Below, one piece after another: positions 1-8,790 of a stretch of DNA of 64,000 nucleotides. Both the position numbers and the translations under genes were made by a program. Source of the stretch: Actinomycetota bacterium (GTDB lineage: Bacteria; Actinomycetota; Actinomycetes; Propionibacteriales; Propionibacteriaceae); contig JAIUOT010000056.1 of the NCBI GenBank assembly GCA_020161015.1, positions 1-64,000 of the forward strand, in the 5' to 3' direction. Below the pieces are notes generated by a model, which searched no databases, was not told where the DNA came from, and saw only the letters and a list, made by a program, of their open reading frames with translations. Numbering within the stretch: position 1 is the first letter of the stretch; the number at the start of each line of letters is the position of its first letter.

Positions 1-2
1 AC

Positions 3-143
3 CTCGGCGGACCCACCTACAACCCCGTCCGCATCCTCACCATCAACACCACCACCGGCACCATCACCAGCACCGTCCACGACCCCATCCACAACACCAC
101 CGCCGGCACCCCCACCACCCACACCATCACCATCATCCGCTGA
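3..143 (+). CDS. C-terminal fragment of an unidentified Thr-rich protein
   Basis: The window opens inside a plus-strand gene of which the last 46 codons are visible, ending in TGA at 141-143. All but one of these codons end in C, which is typical of real coding sequence here. The peptide is extremely Thr-rich (15 of 46) with alternating Ile/Thr/Val, as in exposed beta-strands, and contains short motifs such as YNPVRILTI and THTITIIR. No family can be named from this tail. It ends 43 bases before the polysaccharide operon and is probably unrelated to it. Confidence 0.55.
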   Translation, partial: LGGPTYNPVRILTINTTTGTITSTVHDPIHNTTAGTPTTHTITIIR

Positions 144-174
144 GCCGTCCGGCCGGCCGCCGCACCCGCCCGAC

Positions 175-180
175 TAGGAT
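175..180 (+). promoter_or_regulatory. -10 box TAGGAT, likely leaderless promoter
   Basis: TAGGAT fits the actinobacterial TAnnnT -10 consensus and ends six bases before the ATG at 187, so transcription would start at or next to the start codon. No Shine-Dalgarno sequence precedes this ATG. The -35 region is GC-rich with no recognisable hexamer. It would drive the operon at 187-8772. Confidence 0.4.
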
Positions 181-186
181 CCCGGC

Positions 187-1500
187 ATGACGGCCGTCCA
201 GCTCCAGCAGGTGCTCCTGCTGCTCGCGGTCGGGCTGGCCGGCCTGGTCGGGCTCGCGGTCTTCGTCCCACGGCCGCGATGGACGCTGGCTCTGTTCGGC
301 ATCGGCATCGCCGCCGTGCCGATCTGGGTGGGCGGCAACGTGCTGCCCTTCGTCACCCCGCACATCGCCCTCGGCGCGCTCTGCGTCGTTTCGCTGGCCC
401 TGGCGCCCGCGGGCGAGCACTCGCCGCGCGTGGGGCTGCTCTCGCGGATCCGGGCCTTCGACGTCGTCCTGCTCGTGCTGTTCGCCCTGGCCGTCGGCAG
501 CTGGCTGCTCCGAGTGGTCAGCTTCGGGCAGGTGTACCTGGTCGCCACCTGGGGCCTGATGTACCTCGCCGGGCGCCTGGCCGGCATCAAGGTCGGGCTG
601 CGCGCCACCGCCACGATGCTCGCGGTCATCTTCACGGTGATCGCCGTCCTCGCCGTGGCCGAGTTCGCGACGGGCCGCAACCTGTGGCTCGAGTTCACCG
701 GAAACGGCACCAGCGCCTTCGCCGTGTGGGGGCCGCAGCAGTACCGCGGCAGCTACGTCCGGGCGGAGGGTGCCTTCGGCCACTCCATCGCCCTCGGCGC
801 GAGCCTCGCCATCGCCATGGTGCTCACCTTCGCCAGCCGCCTGCGCACCGGCGCGAAGCTGGCCGCGGTCGGCGTGATGGCCGTGGCCCTCGTCCTCACC
901 TTCAGCCGGATCGGCCTCGTCACCGCTGCGATCGGGATCGCCCTCGTCATCCTGCGCTCGCCCTCGATGTCGCTGCGGCTGCGGGCGATCCTGCTCGGCC
1001 TGGCGGGCGTGGCGGTGCCGGTGGTGCTCCTGGTGGCCTCCGACGCGTTCGCCGAGGACAGCGGCGGCTACACCGACTCGGCGCTGTACCGACTGTGGCT
1101 GTGGGACGTGATCCCCGAACTCAAGCCCGTGGGCCAGTCCGACCTGGTCGTGCAGACGACGGACGGCACGTCCACCGTCGGCAGCTTCGGCTCGATCGAC
1201 AGCGCCGTGATCCTGCACGCCGTGTCGAACGGCTGGGTGCCCGCCCTGATCCTGTGCGTGGCCTTCACCATCGCCGCGCTGCGCCTGCTCCTGCGCGGCG
1301 GGGACGAGGCACTGGCCACCGTCGTCGCCCTCATCCCGGCCTTCTTCACCGTCGCGCTGATCACGCAGTACGCGCACCTGGTGTGGTTCGTCGTCGGCCT
1401 CGCGGTGTCGGGTCTCGGCGTCGCCCCGACGGCCGGTGCGAAAGCAACCCCCGGTCTCGCCGCGCGCGAGCGTCCCGAGAGCCTTGCGAGGGTGGGTTAA
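187..1500 (+). CDS. O-antigen ligase/polymerase-like membrane protein (Wzy/WaaL type)
   Basis: A 437-residue polytopic inner-membrane protein with about ten to twelve hydrophobic segments. It has a large polar loop at roughly residues 280-350, the usual layout of Wzy polymerases and WaaL ligases. Family-like features are an Arg-rich segment with RAEGAFGHS before a run of membrane helices, and RLWLWD followed by SIDSAVILHAVSNG in the long loop. These enzymes polymerise lipid-linked repeat units or transfer the chain to an acceptor outside the membrane. The gene is first in a tightly packed plus-strand operon, 10 bases before the Wzz-BY-kinase gene. A second protein of this class lies at 39469-40839. 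Polymerase and ligase cannot be told apart from sequence alone. Confidence 0.75.
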   Translation: MTAVQLQQVLLLLAVGLAGLVGLAVFVPRPRWTLALFGIGIAAVPIWVGGNVLPFVTPHIALGALCVVSLALAPAGEHSPRVGLLSRIRAFDVVLLVLFALAVGSWLLRVVSFGQVYLVATWGLMYLAGRLAGIKVGLRATATMLAVIFTVIAVLAVAEFATGRNLWLEFTGNGTSAFAVWGPQQYRGSYVRAEGAFGHSIALGASLAIAMVLTFASRLRTGAKLAAVGVMAVALVLTFSRIGLVTAAIGIALVILRSPSMSLRLRAILLGLAGVAVPVVLLVASDAFAEDSGGYTDSALYRLWLWDVIPELKPVGQSDLVVQTTDGTSTVGSFGSIDSAVILHAVSNGWVPALILCVAFTIAALRLLLRGGDEALATVVALIPAFFTVALITQYAHLVWFVVGLAVSGLGVAPTAGAKATPGLAARERPESLARVG

Positions 1501-1510
1501 CTTGGTTGCC

Positions 1511-3238
1511 ATGTCGCGCTTGTCGTTCAGGACCCTGCTGCGCATCTGGCCCTGGGCGCTCGGTGGCGGGCTGATGGGAGCTGTGGTGGCCTACGGGCTG
1601 TCCCAGCTCGTCACCCCGCTGTACCAGTCGACGTCCGTGCTCTACTACGCGCTGAGCTTCGGCAACACCGCCAGCGACCTGTCCCAGGGCTCCAGCTACA
1701 CCGAGAGCCAGATGCTGTCGTTCGGCGAGCTGGTGACCTCCCAGCTCGTCCTCGACCGGGTGATCGAACGCGAGTCCCTGCCGCTGACCAGCCACGAGCT
1801 GGCCAACCAGGTCTCCGTCGCCACGCCCCGCGGCACCATGATCATGCAGATCACCGTCTCCTCCGCCAGCCCGGAACTCGCCGCGCGGATCGCCAACGCG
1901 ATCGCCGACGAGCAGCGCCAGGCGGTCGAGTCCATCGCACCGCGCAAGGAGTCCGGTGACTCGACCGTCACCGTCCGGCTCATCGAGGAGGGGGTCCCGG
2001 CGGCCTACGCCTACACCCCGAACACCCGGCTGAACATGCTGCTCGGCGGCTTCGTCGGGCTCATTCTGGTGGGCGGGATCGTCCTGCTGGTCCGCCTGCT
2101 CGACCAGCGCATCAAGTCCTCGGAGGACCTCGAGCGGGTCACTCAGCGGCCGTTCCTCGGCGCGATCCGCGACATCGAGCAGGGCGAGGGCAAGGCGATG
2201 GTCATGCTGCAGGACCCGACCAGCCTCGTGGCGGAGGACTTCCGGCAACTCCAGGCCAACCTGCGCTACGCCACGATGTCGAAGCAGCCGGTGGTGCTCG
2301 TCGTGTCGTCTGCGGTGTCGGGCGAGGGCAAGTCGACCATCGCCATCAACCTGGCCACCGTCCTGGCGGAGAGCGGCCAGAAGGTGCTCCTGATCGACGC
2401 CGACCTGCGCCGTCCCCGCGTCGCGGAGTACGCGCAGGTGGAGGGCTCGGTCGGGCTGACCGACGTGCTCGTCGGCCAGCAGACCCTCGCCGACGCCGTC
2501 CAGCCGCTGGGCGACTCGGGCGTCACGGTGCTCACCTCCGGCCCGATGCCCCCCAACCCGGGCGAGCTGCTCGGGTCGGCGGCCATGTCCGGCCTGCTCG
2601 CGCGGGCCTCGAAGGAGTACTCCACCGTGGTCGTCGACACCGCGCCGGTGCTCGCGGTGGCTGACGCGGCCATGATCACCCACAAGGCCGACGGCCTCGT
2701 GCTCGTCACCCGCAACCGCAAGACCACCACGACCTCGCTGGAGAAGTGCGTCGCCCAGCTCGACAGCGCGGGCGTGAACATCTTCGGCCTCGTGCTGAAC
2801 GGCGCCCGCCGCGGCCGGGACAAGAACCTCAAGTACTACGAGTACACGCCCTCGCGGCAGCCGGGCAACCGCCCGCACGCGACGCAGCCCGCCGCAGGGA
2901 CGGCATCCGCGGTGGTCGACGCCGCGCACGAGCCGGCGGGCGACGCCGACCCGGCCGCCGCGACGGGCGACGCGACCGCCCAGGTCTCGCTGTTCCCCGA
3001 CGATGCGGACCTCCTCGCTGCGCCCGATGACCTGTCGCTGGACGACGGCGCCGACCTCGCGGCCGACGAGTGGGACGGGGCGGGCGAGCCGGGAGCGGAC
3101 GACCCCATGGCCGAGGCGGACGAGTCCGCGGTAGGGTCGGACGAGCCGTCGGGTGAGGACGGGGCCGCGCAGGACACGGGGGAACGGCGGCCACGGACCC
3201 GGCGGACCCAGGTGCTGAGCAAGGCGAGCGAGGGATAG
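1511..3238 (+). CDS. Polysaccharide co-polymerase with BY-kinase domain (Wzz-Wzc/CpsCD type)
   Basis: A 575-residue protein that controls polymer chain length through ATP-dependent tyrosine autophosphorylation. Residues 10-200 form a Wzz domain with membrane helices near residues 13-33 and 172-198. The cytoplasmic BY-kinase domain has Walker A SGEGKST (about residue 270), Walker A' DADLRRP (about 298) and Walker B VVVDTAPV (about 374). A small tyrosine cluster, KYYEYTP, lies near residue 440 and could be the autophosphorylation site. A long, very acidic tail ending in a basic patch follows and is unusual. The ATG at 1511 was chosen because it begins just before the first helix; an in-frame extension upstream overlaps the previous gene. 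The tyrosine phosphatase gene follows 28 bases later, the classic Wzc/Wzb pairing. Confidence 0.88.
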   Translation: MSRLSFRTLLRIWPWALGGGLMGAVVAYGLSQLVTPLYQSTSVLYYALSFGNTASDLSQGSSYTESQMLSFGELVTSQLVLDRVIERESLPLTSHELANQVSVATPRGTMIMQITVSSASPELAARIANAIADEQRQAVESIAPRKESGDSTVTVRLIEEGVPAAYAYTPNTRLNMLLGGFVGLILVGGIVLLVRLLDQRIKSSEDLERVTQRPFLGAIRDIEQGEGKAMVMLQDPTSLVAEDFRQLQANLRYATMSKQPVVLVVSSAVSGEGKSTIAINLATVLAESGQKVLLIDADLRRPRVAEYAQVEGSVGLTDVLVGQQTLADAVQPLGDSGVTVLTSGPMPPNPGELLGSAAMSGLLARASKEYSTVVVDTAPVLAVADAAMITHKADGLVLVTRNRKTTTTSLEKCVAQLDSAGVNIFGLVLNGARRGRDKNLKYYEYTPSRQPGNRPHATQPAAGTASAVVDAAHEPAGDADPAAATGDATAQVSLFPDDADLLAAPDDLSLDDGADLAADEWDGAGEPGADDPMAEADESAVGSDEPSGEDGAAQDTGERRPRTRRTQVLSKASEG

Positions 3239-3266
3239 TCGCCCGGCACCACCGCATGACCGGCAC

Positions 3267-3911
3267 GTGATGGGGGGCACAGCCATGTGGGGGACGGCAG
3301 GAGGGATCTTCCTCGTGTGCACGGCCAACATCTGCCGCTCGGTGTACGGGTCGGCGGTCCTCGCCGACGCGCTCTCCGGCACGTCGATCACGGTCGGCAG
3401 CGCGGGCGTCGAGGCGGTCGAGGGCCAGGAGATCTGCCCGGTCGTGCGCGGGCTGGTCTCCGTCGAGGGCCTCCCGCAGCCGCCGCAGCTCACCACCGGC
3501 TCGCGCGAGCTGGTCGTGGAGGAGCTCGCCGATGCCGCCCTGATCCTCACCTTCACCGTCCGCCAGCGCGGGCTCGTCGCACGGCTGGACCCGTCCACCC
3601 GCGACCGCCTGTTCACCCTCCGCGAGGCCGGCACCCTCGCCACGGCGATCAGGGGACGCCGGCTCGACCCCGGCGGCCTGCCCGCCTGGGCCCACGCCCT
3701 GCACTCCAACCGCCCCATCCTCTCGACGCTCGCCCCGCCGCCCCCGCCTCCGCGGCGGTGGTGGCAGTTCCGGCGCCCGCCGGAGGCCCCGGAGCCCTGG
3801 GACCTCCCCGACGCCCACTCCGCCCCCGACGAGCTGCATGCCGCCCGGCTGGGCGAGGTGGCCGAGCAGTGCCGTCGCCTCGGCGTGATCCTGGCGGGTG
3901 CGCATGGGTGA
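3267..3911 (+). CDS. Low-molecular-weight protein tyrosine phosphatase (Wzb-like)
   Basis: A 214-residue cytoplasmic phosphatase expected to dephosphorylate the BY-kinase encoded just upstream. The active-site loop is CTANICRS (C-X5-R-S, nucleophile about Cys18). The general-acid Asp probably lies in DLPDAH near the C-terminus, where most relatives have DPY/DPF. The protein is longer than the usual 140-180 residues because of a proline- and Arg/Trp-rich insertion at about residues 150-175 (PPPPPPRRWWQFRRPP), just before the general-acid segment. Starts GTG 3267, ATG 3270 and ATG 3285 are all possible; the last sits closest to the conserved N-terminal strand. Its 3' end overlaps the next gene. 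Confidence 0.85.
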   Translation: MMGGTAMWGTAGGIFLVCTANICRSVYGSAVLADALSGTSITVGSAGVEAVEGQEICPVVRGLVSVEGLPQPPQLTTGSRELVVEELADAALILTFTVRQRGLVARLDPSTRDRLFTLREAGTLATAIRGRRLDPGGLPAWAHALHSNRPILSTLAPPPPPPRRWWQFRRPPEAPEPWDLPDAHSAPDELHAARLGEVAEQCRRLGVILAGAHG

Positions 3912-5106
3912 ATCCACGCTGGCCGGCCAGGCCGCGGCGGTGGTGCGCGACGGCCTGTGCAGCGGATGCGGGGCGTGCGTGCTGCTCGGCCCGGGCCTCG
4001 AGATGGCGCTCGAGGGGGGGTTCAGCCGTCCCCGTCCGGTGGAAGGCACCTCCCCCGCGCCGGCCAGTCCCGCCTTCGACCGCGTCTGTCCCGGCCGGAC
4101 GGTGGTCGCGCAGCGCCCGGAGGGCAGCCGGCCGCACCCGACGATGGGCCCGGTGGTGACGGCGGCGCAGGGGTGGGCCACCGACCCCGAGTTCCGGTTC
4201 CGGGGCAGCAGCGGCGGCGTCCTCTCCGCGCTCACGGCCTGGCTCCTCGACTCCGGGCGGGCGAGCACCGTGGTGGGGGCCGCGGCCTCCCCCACCGCCC
4301 CGACCCGCACGGTGACCGTCCGGCTCACCGGACGGGCGGACGCGCTGGCCGCGGCCGGGTCACGCTACGCGCCGGTCTCCAACGCCGCGGCGGCCGTCCT
4401 GGGCACGCCGGACGCGGCCTTCGTCGGCAAGCCGTGCGAGGTGGCCGCCGTGCGGGCGCTGGCGCGCGCCCGCGGCGAGGCCGCCCCGCTCCTGCTGTCC
4501 TTCTTCTGCGCGGGCACGCCGAGCCAGGACGCCACCGACGCCCTCGTGGCCGAGCTCTCCGGAGCCACCCCGCCGACAGCGCTGTGGTACCGCGGCCGGG
4601 GCTGGCCCGGCCGGTTCACGGTGGTCGGCGCGGACGGGACCGAGGCCAGCGTCACCTACGACGAGTCGTGGGGACGCGTGCTGGGCCCGGCCGCGCAGTG
4701 GCGCTGCAAGCTCTGCGTGGACGGTGTCGGCGACTCCGCCGACCTGGTCGCCGCCGACTTCTGGCACACCGACGAGCGCGGCTACCCGTCCTTCGCGGAA
4801 GGGGACGGCGTGAGCGCCGTCCTCGCCCGCACCGCCCGGGGTGCCGAGCTCCTGGCCGCGGCCGTCGAGGCCGGCGTGCTCGAGACCGCTCCGCTGGAGG
4901 TGGACGACCTGGCCGCCGTCCAGCCGTTCCAGGTGCGGCGGCGCACGACGCTGGCCGGACGCCTGGCCGGCGTCCGGCTCGCGGGCCGGGCGGTGCCCCG
5001 CTACCGCGGCTTCGGCCTGTGGCGGCACGTGCTGCGGGCACCGCGGACGCAGCTGCGCACCGCGTCCGGCAGCTACTCCCGCGCCCGCGCCGGGGGCGGC
5101 CGGTGA
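3904..5106 (+). CDS. FrhB-family (coenzyme F420 hydrogenase/dehydrogenase beta subunit-like) Fe-S protein
   Basis: A 400-residue soluble protein. The N-terminus has a ferredoxin-like cysteine cluster, CSGCGAC, with a further Cys in DRVCPG about 40 residues later. FrhB-like segments follow: FRFRGSSGGVLSALTAW, FVGKPCEVAA, SFFCAGTPS and CKLCVDGVGDSADLVAADFW. FrhB homologues use FAD and Fe-S centres. Members found in polysaccharide clusters have no settled substrate but often sit near polysaccharide pyruvyl transferases, as here (7690-8772), so a redox step on a sugar or lipid-linked sugar is plausible. The ATG at 3904 overlaps the phosphatase gene by 8 bases; a GTG at 3898 is also in frame. Confidence 0.75.
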   Translation: MGESTLAGQAAAVVRDGLCSGCGACVLLGPGLEMALEGGFSRPRPVEGTSPAPASPAFDRVCPGRTVVAQRPEGSRPHPTMGPVVTAAQGWATDPEFRFRGSSGGVLSALTAWLLDSGRASTVVGAAASPTAPTRTVTVRLTGRADALAAAGSRYAPVSNAAAAVLGTPDAAFVGKPCEVAAVRALARARGEAAPLLLSFFCAGTPSQDATDALVAELSGATPPTALWYRGRGWPGRFTVVGADGTEASVTYDESWGRVLGPAAQWRCKLCVDGVGDSADLVAADFWHTDERGYPSFAEGDGVSAVLARTARGAELLAAAVEAGVLETAPLEVDDLAAVQPFQVRRRTTLAGRLAGVRLAGRAVPRYRGFGLWRHVLRAPRTQLRTASGSYSRARAGGGR

Positions 5107-6635
5107 GCGGGGACGAGCGCGGCCCGGCCGGCGGCGACGCATCGGCCGCCACCGCGGGTGAGGGGCAGCAGCACCTGGGACGCCGGGCCGTGGGCGGCGC
5201 TGCGGTCACCATGGCAGCGCAGGCGGGCAAGATCGCCATCCAGCTGCTCGCCGTGATCACCCTCGCCCGGCTGCTCACCCCCCACGACTACGGGCTGGTG
5301 GCGATGGTCACGGCCCTCATCGGCGTGGCCGACACGTTCCGCGACTTCGGGCTGTCGTCCGCGGCGATCCAGGCCCCGCACCTGTCGCGGGGGCAGCAGC
5401 ACAACCTGTTCTGGCTGAACACCGGGCTCGGGGCGCTGCTGACGGTGCTGGCGATGGCGGCGTCCCCGCTCATCGCCGCGTTCTACGGGCGACCGGAGCT
5501 GGTCCCGATCACCCTCGCGCTGGCCGCGTCCTTCCTGATCAACGGCATGGCCACTCAGTACCGGGCCGACCTGTACCGCCGGATGCTGTTCCGGCGGCTG
5601 GCCGTGGCCGACACCAGCGGGCCGGCGCTCGGGCTGGTTGCCGCGGTTCTCGCCGCGCTGGCCGGCTGGGGGTTCTGGGCGCTGGTCGTCCAGCAGCTGG
5701 TGGCACTGGCCACCACGCTGCTGGTGATGGCAGGGGCCGCCGGGTGGATACCGCACCTGTGGCACCGGTCGGAGCGCGTGCGTCCCTTCCTGAGCTTCGG
5801 CTGGCGGCTGGCCGGCTCGCAGCTGGTCACCTACCTCGGCAACAACATCGACACGATCATGCTGGGCCTGCGCGTGAGCGCCGCGGAGCTGGGCGTCTAC
5901 AACCGCTCCTACCAGCTCATCTCCGCCCCGATGTCGCAGGTGCGCGGCCCGCTGAGCACCGTGGCGATCCCGGTGCTCTCGCGCGTGCAGTCCGACGACG
6001 AGCGCTTCCAGCGGTACGTCGCGCAGGGCCAGATGGTGATCGGCTACTCGGTGGTGGCCGGGCTGGCCGTCGTCGCCGGCTCCACGGGGCCGCTGGTCGA
6101 CCTGCTGCTGGGACCGCAGTGGGTCGACGCCACCGACATCCTCCGGCTGCTGGCCGTGGCGGCCGGGCTGCAGATGCTGTCGTTCGTCGGGTACTGGGTG
6201 TACGTGTCCAAGGGCCTGGTCGGTCACCTGCTGCACTACTCGTTCCTCAGCACCGGCATCCGGGTGGCGTTCGTGGTCACCGGCTCCTTCTTCGGGGTGA
6301 TGGGTGTGGCGTGGGCGATGGCCCTCTCGCCGCTGATCGCCTGGCCGCTGTCGTTCTGGTGGCTGTCGCGCCGCGCGAACATCCCCGTCCGTGCCCTGTG
6401 GCTGGGCGGCCTCCGCGTGGTGGTGTTCGCCGGTACGGTCGGCCTCGCCGCTGCGGCGACGGAGGCGCTCACGGCCGGGCTGCACGTCGTGGCGCGCCTG
6501 GCGCTGATCCTGCTCGCCGCCGCCGCGACCTACGCCCTGCTCAGCCTGATCCCGCGGTTCCGCCGCGACCTCACCGGGGTCGTCACGATGATCCGCCAGA
6601 ACCTGCGCCGCCGGAAGGACGAACCCGCATCGTGA
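5103..6635 (+). CDS. Lipopolysaccharide biosynthesis/flippase protein (WzxC-like)
   Basis: A 510-residue polytopic membrane protein of the polysaccharide exporter superfamily, expected to flip undecaprenyl-linked repeat units across the membrane. After a polar 30-residue head comes the WzxC-like start (GRRAVGGAAVTMAAQAGK), then LARLLTPHDYGLVAMV and FGLSSAAIQ, and 12-14 hydrophobic helices. SYQLISAPMSQVRGPLSTVA and VRPFLSFGWRL are typical of this subfamily. The GTG at 5103 forms a GTGA overlap with the preceding stop; a longer in-frame extension upstream is only the shadow of the FrhB-like gene. A second, unrelated-looking flippase is at 44770-46440. Confidence 0.85.
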   Translation: MSGDERGPAGGDASAATAGEGQQHLGRRAVGGAAVTMAAQAGKIAIQLLAVITLARLLTPHDYGLVAMVTALIGVADTFRDFGLSSAAIQAPHLSRGQQHNLFWLNTGLGALLTVLAMAASPLIAAFYGRPELVPITLALAASFLINGMATQYRADLYRRMLFRRLAVADTSGPALGLVAAVLAALAGWGFWALVVQQLVALATTLLVMAGAAGWIPHLWHRSERVRPFLSFGWRLAGSQLVTYLGNNIDTIMLGLRVSAAELGVYNRSYQLISAPMSQVRGPLSTVAIPVLSRVQSDDERFQRYVAQGQMVIGYSVVAGLAVVAGSTGPLVDLLLGPQWVDATDILRLLAVAAGLQMLSFVGYWVYVSKGLVGHLLHYSFLSTGIRVAFVVTGSFFGVMGVAWAMALSPLIAWPLSFWWLSRRANIPVRALWLGGLRVVVFAGTVGLAAAATEALTAGLHVVARLALILLAAAATYALLSLIPRFRRDLTGVVTMIRQNLRRRKDEPAS

Positions 6636-7693
6636 GTACCGAGCCCCTGCCCCCTGCGGCCGACGGCACCCCGCGGGTGTCCGTGATGGAGTCGACGCCG
6701 GCGATCCGGCCGACGACCAATCCCTACATCGTCCAGCTTGTCGAGGCCCTGCGCACCCGTCCCGGGCTCGAGGTGCACCTGTTCTCGTTCCGCCGGGCGA
6801 TCCTCGGCCGCTACGACGTCTTCCACGTGCACTGGCCCGAAGCCCTGCTCACCGCCACTTCCGGGCCGCGGCGGTGGCGCCGGCGCGTGCTCACCCTGGC
6901 GATGCTGCTGCGGCTGCGGATTACCCGGACGCCGCTGGTGCGCACCTGGCACAACCTCGAGCGCCCGCAGGGGCTGGGCAGGGTGGACGGCTTCCTGCTC
7001 GACCTGGCCGACCGCTGGACGACGCTGCGGATCGCCCTGAACCCGGTGTCCACCTTCACCGACGACAAGCCGTCGGTCGTGATCCCGCACGGGCACTACC
7101 GCGACTGGTACGGACGCCAGCGGGCCGAGGCCCGCGTCCCGGGCCGGGTGGCCTACGTCGGGCTGATCCGGCGGTACAAGGGCGTGGAGAACCTGGTCAC
7201 GGCCTTCCGTGCCCTCGACCGCCCGGGCCTGACCCTCCGGGTGTCCGGGCGCCCGTCCACCGACGACCTGGCCCGGTCGCTGGAGGACCTGGCCGGGGAC
7301 GACCCCCGGATCGGGTTCGACTTCAGCTTCCTCGACGACGCGGCGTTCGTCCGCGAACTCACCTCGGCAACCCTCGTCGTCCTGCCCTACCACCACATGC
7401 ACAACTCGGGGGTCGCGCTGGCCGCCCTGTCGGTCGACCGTCCGGCGCTGGTGCCCGACACCGCCTTCAACCGGCTGCTGGCCGAGGAGGTGGGACCGGG
7501 CTGGTTGTACTTCTTCACCGGCGAGCTGACCACCGCAGCCCTGGAGGAGGCGCTGGCCGCCGTCGAGGCGTCCCCGCCATCGGGACGCCCGAACCTCGAC
7601 CGGCGCGACTGGCCCGCCGCGGGGGCCGACCACGAGGCGGCGTTCCGCCGGGCCCTCGCCCTGGCCGGACGCGTCCGGGGCGGTACCCGGTGA
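6632..7693 (+). CDS. Glycosyltransferase (GT4-like fold)
   Basis: A 353-residue cytoplasmic protein. The N-terminal half has MESTPAIRPTTNPYIVQLVEAL and DVFHVHWPE, a signature of GT-B glycosyltransferases in polysaccharide clusters. The C-terminal half has RVAYVGLIRRYKGVENLV and LPYHHMHNSGVALAALS, resembling the donor-binding lobe of GT4 enzymes. It probably adds one sugar of the repeat unit; donor and linkage cannot be read from sequence. The GTG start at 6632 overlaps the flippase stop by four bases, and its own stop overlaps the next gene the same way, implying translational coupling. Confidence 0.75.
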   Translation: MSTEPLPPAADGTPRVSVMESTPAIRPTTNPYIVQLVEALRTRPGLEVHLFSFRRAILGRYDVFHVHWPEALLTATSGPRRWRRRVLTLAMLLRLRITRTPLVRTWHNLERPQGLGRVDGFLLDLADRWTTLRIALNPVSTFTDDKPSVVIPHGHYRDWYGRQRAEARVPGRVAYVGLIRRYKGVENLVTAFRALDRPGLTLRVSGRPSTDDLARSLEDLAGDDPRIGFDFSFLDDAAFVRELTSATLVVLPYHHMHNSGVALAALSVDRPALVPDTAFNRLLAEEVGPGWLYFFTGELTTAALEEALAAVEASPPSGRPNLDRRDWPAAGADHEAAFRRALALAGRVRGGTR

Positions 7694-8772
7694 GCGCCGC
7701 TCCCCCGCGCCGCGGCGTGGTGCTGTGGGCACGCGGCGGCACGGCCAACCTCGGCGTGGCGGTGCTGGCCGAGGGCACCCGGCGGATGGCCGAGGACGCC
7801 TGGCCGGGCATCGAGCTCGACACCCAGTACTACAGCGACGGCCCGGCGCCGCGCACCATCGCGTCGCCGAGGCTGCTGCTGCGTGACGCCGTGCTCGGCC
7901 GGGTGGGCCTTCGGACGTGGCTGCGCGGCTACGACGTCGCCCTCGACACCCGCATGGGCGACTCCTTCGCCGACATCTACGGCCTCAAGCGCCTGCGCGC
8001 GCTGGTCGCGATGGGCGAGTTCACGCGGCGGGCCGGCGTCCCGCTGGTGCTCACGCCGCAGACGGTCGGCCCGTTCGAGACGCGGGAGGGCCGGCTCCTC
8101 GGCGCGTGGTCGCTGAAGCGGGCGGACGTCGTTCTCTGCCGCGACCCGGTGTCGGCCCAGGTGGCCGCGGAGCTCGGTTGCCCGGACCCCGTGGTCACCA
8201 CCGATGTGGTGTTCGCCCTCGACGTTCCCGAACCCGCGGGCACCGCGGACGTCATGCTGAACGTGTCCGGCCTGCTGTGGACGTCCGACCGTCACGGCCC
8301 CTCCCGGGAGTACCGGCGCACCGTGACCGGCCTCGTGGACGCCCTGCGGGCCGCGGGGCGCGAGGTGACGCTGCTCGCGCACGTGCTCGACTCCCCCGAG
8401 GCCGACAACGACGTTCCCGTCGTGCGCGAGCTGGGACAGCAGTGGGGGCTCCCGGTGGCCGTGCCGTCCGGGCTGGCAGAGGTGCGCGCCCTGCTGCGCG
8501 GGGCGAACCTGCTGATCGGCTCGCGGATGCACGCCTGCCTGAACAGCATCTCCGTCGGTACCCCGGGGATCGCGCTCGCGTACTCCCGCAAGTTCGCCCC
8601 GCTGCTGGGCGAGCTGGGGTGGGACGCCGTGGTGGACCTCCGCGACCCGGACGCCGGCCCCCACGCGGCCGAGCTGGCTGCCACCGACCTCACGGCCAGC
8701 GTGGAGGCGACGCGCCGCCGCGCGGCCGACCTGCTCGGTCGCGCCCGGACGGCGCTGCGGGCGCTGGCCTGA
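7690..8772 (+). CDS. Polysaccharide pyruvyl transferase family protein
   Basis: A 360-residue protein of the CsaB/WcaK-type family, which transfers a ketal pyruvate from phosphoenolpyruvate to a sugar. Family segments include GGTANLGVAVLAEG near the N-terminus, LVLTPQTVGPFET, CRDPVSAQVAAELG followed by TTDVVFAL, and LIGSRMHACLNSISVGTPGIALAYS, which contains the conserved SRMH. The GTG at 7690 forms a GTGA overlap with the preceding gene. It is the last gene of the operon starting at 187 and converges with the lipoprotein gene 18 bases away. A second family member lies at 43667-44773. Confidence 0.85.
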   Translation: MSAAPPRRGVVLWARGGTANLGVAVLAEGTRRMAEDAWPGIELDTQYYSDGPAPRTIASPRLLLRDAVLGRVGLRTWLRGYDVALDTRMGDSFADIYGLKRLRALVAMGEFTRRAGVPLVLTPQTVGPFETREGRLLGAWSLKRADVVLCRDPVSAQVAAELGCPDPVVTTDVVFALDVPEPAGTADVMLNVSGLLWTSDRHGPSREYRRTVTGLVDALRAAGREVTLLAHVLDSPEADNDVPVVRELGQQWGLPVAVPSGLAEVRALLRGANLLIGSRMHACLNSISVGTPGIALAYSRKFAPLLGELGWDAVVDLRDPDAGPHAAELAATDLTASVEATRRRAADLLGRARTALRALA

Positions 8773-8790
8773 GCCGCGACGACGCCGACG

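Noticed and set aside
133-1545. 470-codon open frame antisense to the first Wzy gene
   Set aside because: The composition is His/Arg/Gln/Gly-rich shadow sequence, and the plus strand encodes a clear membrane protein.
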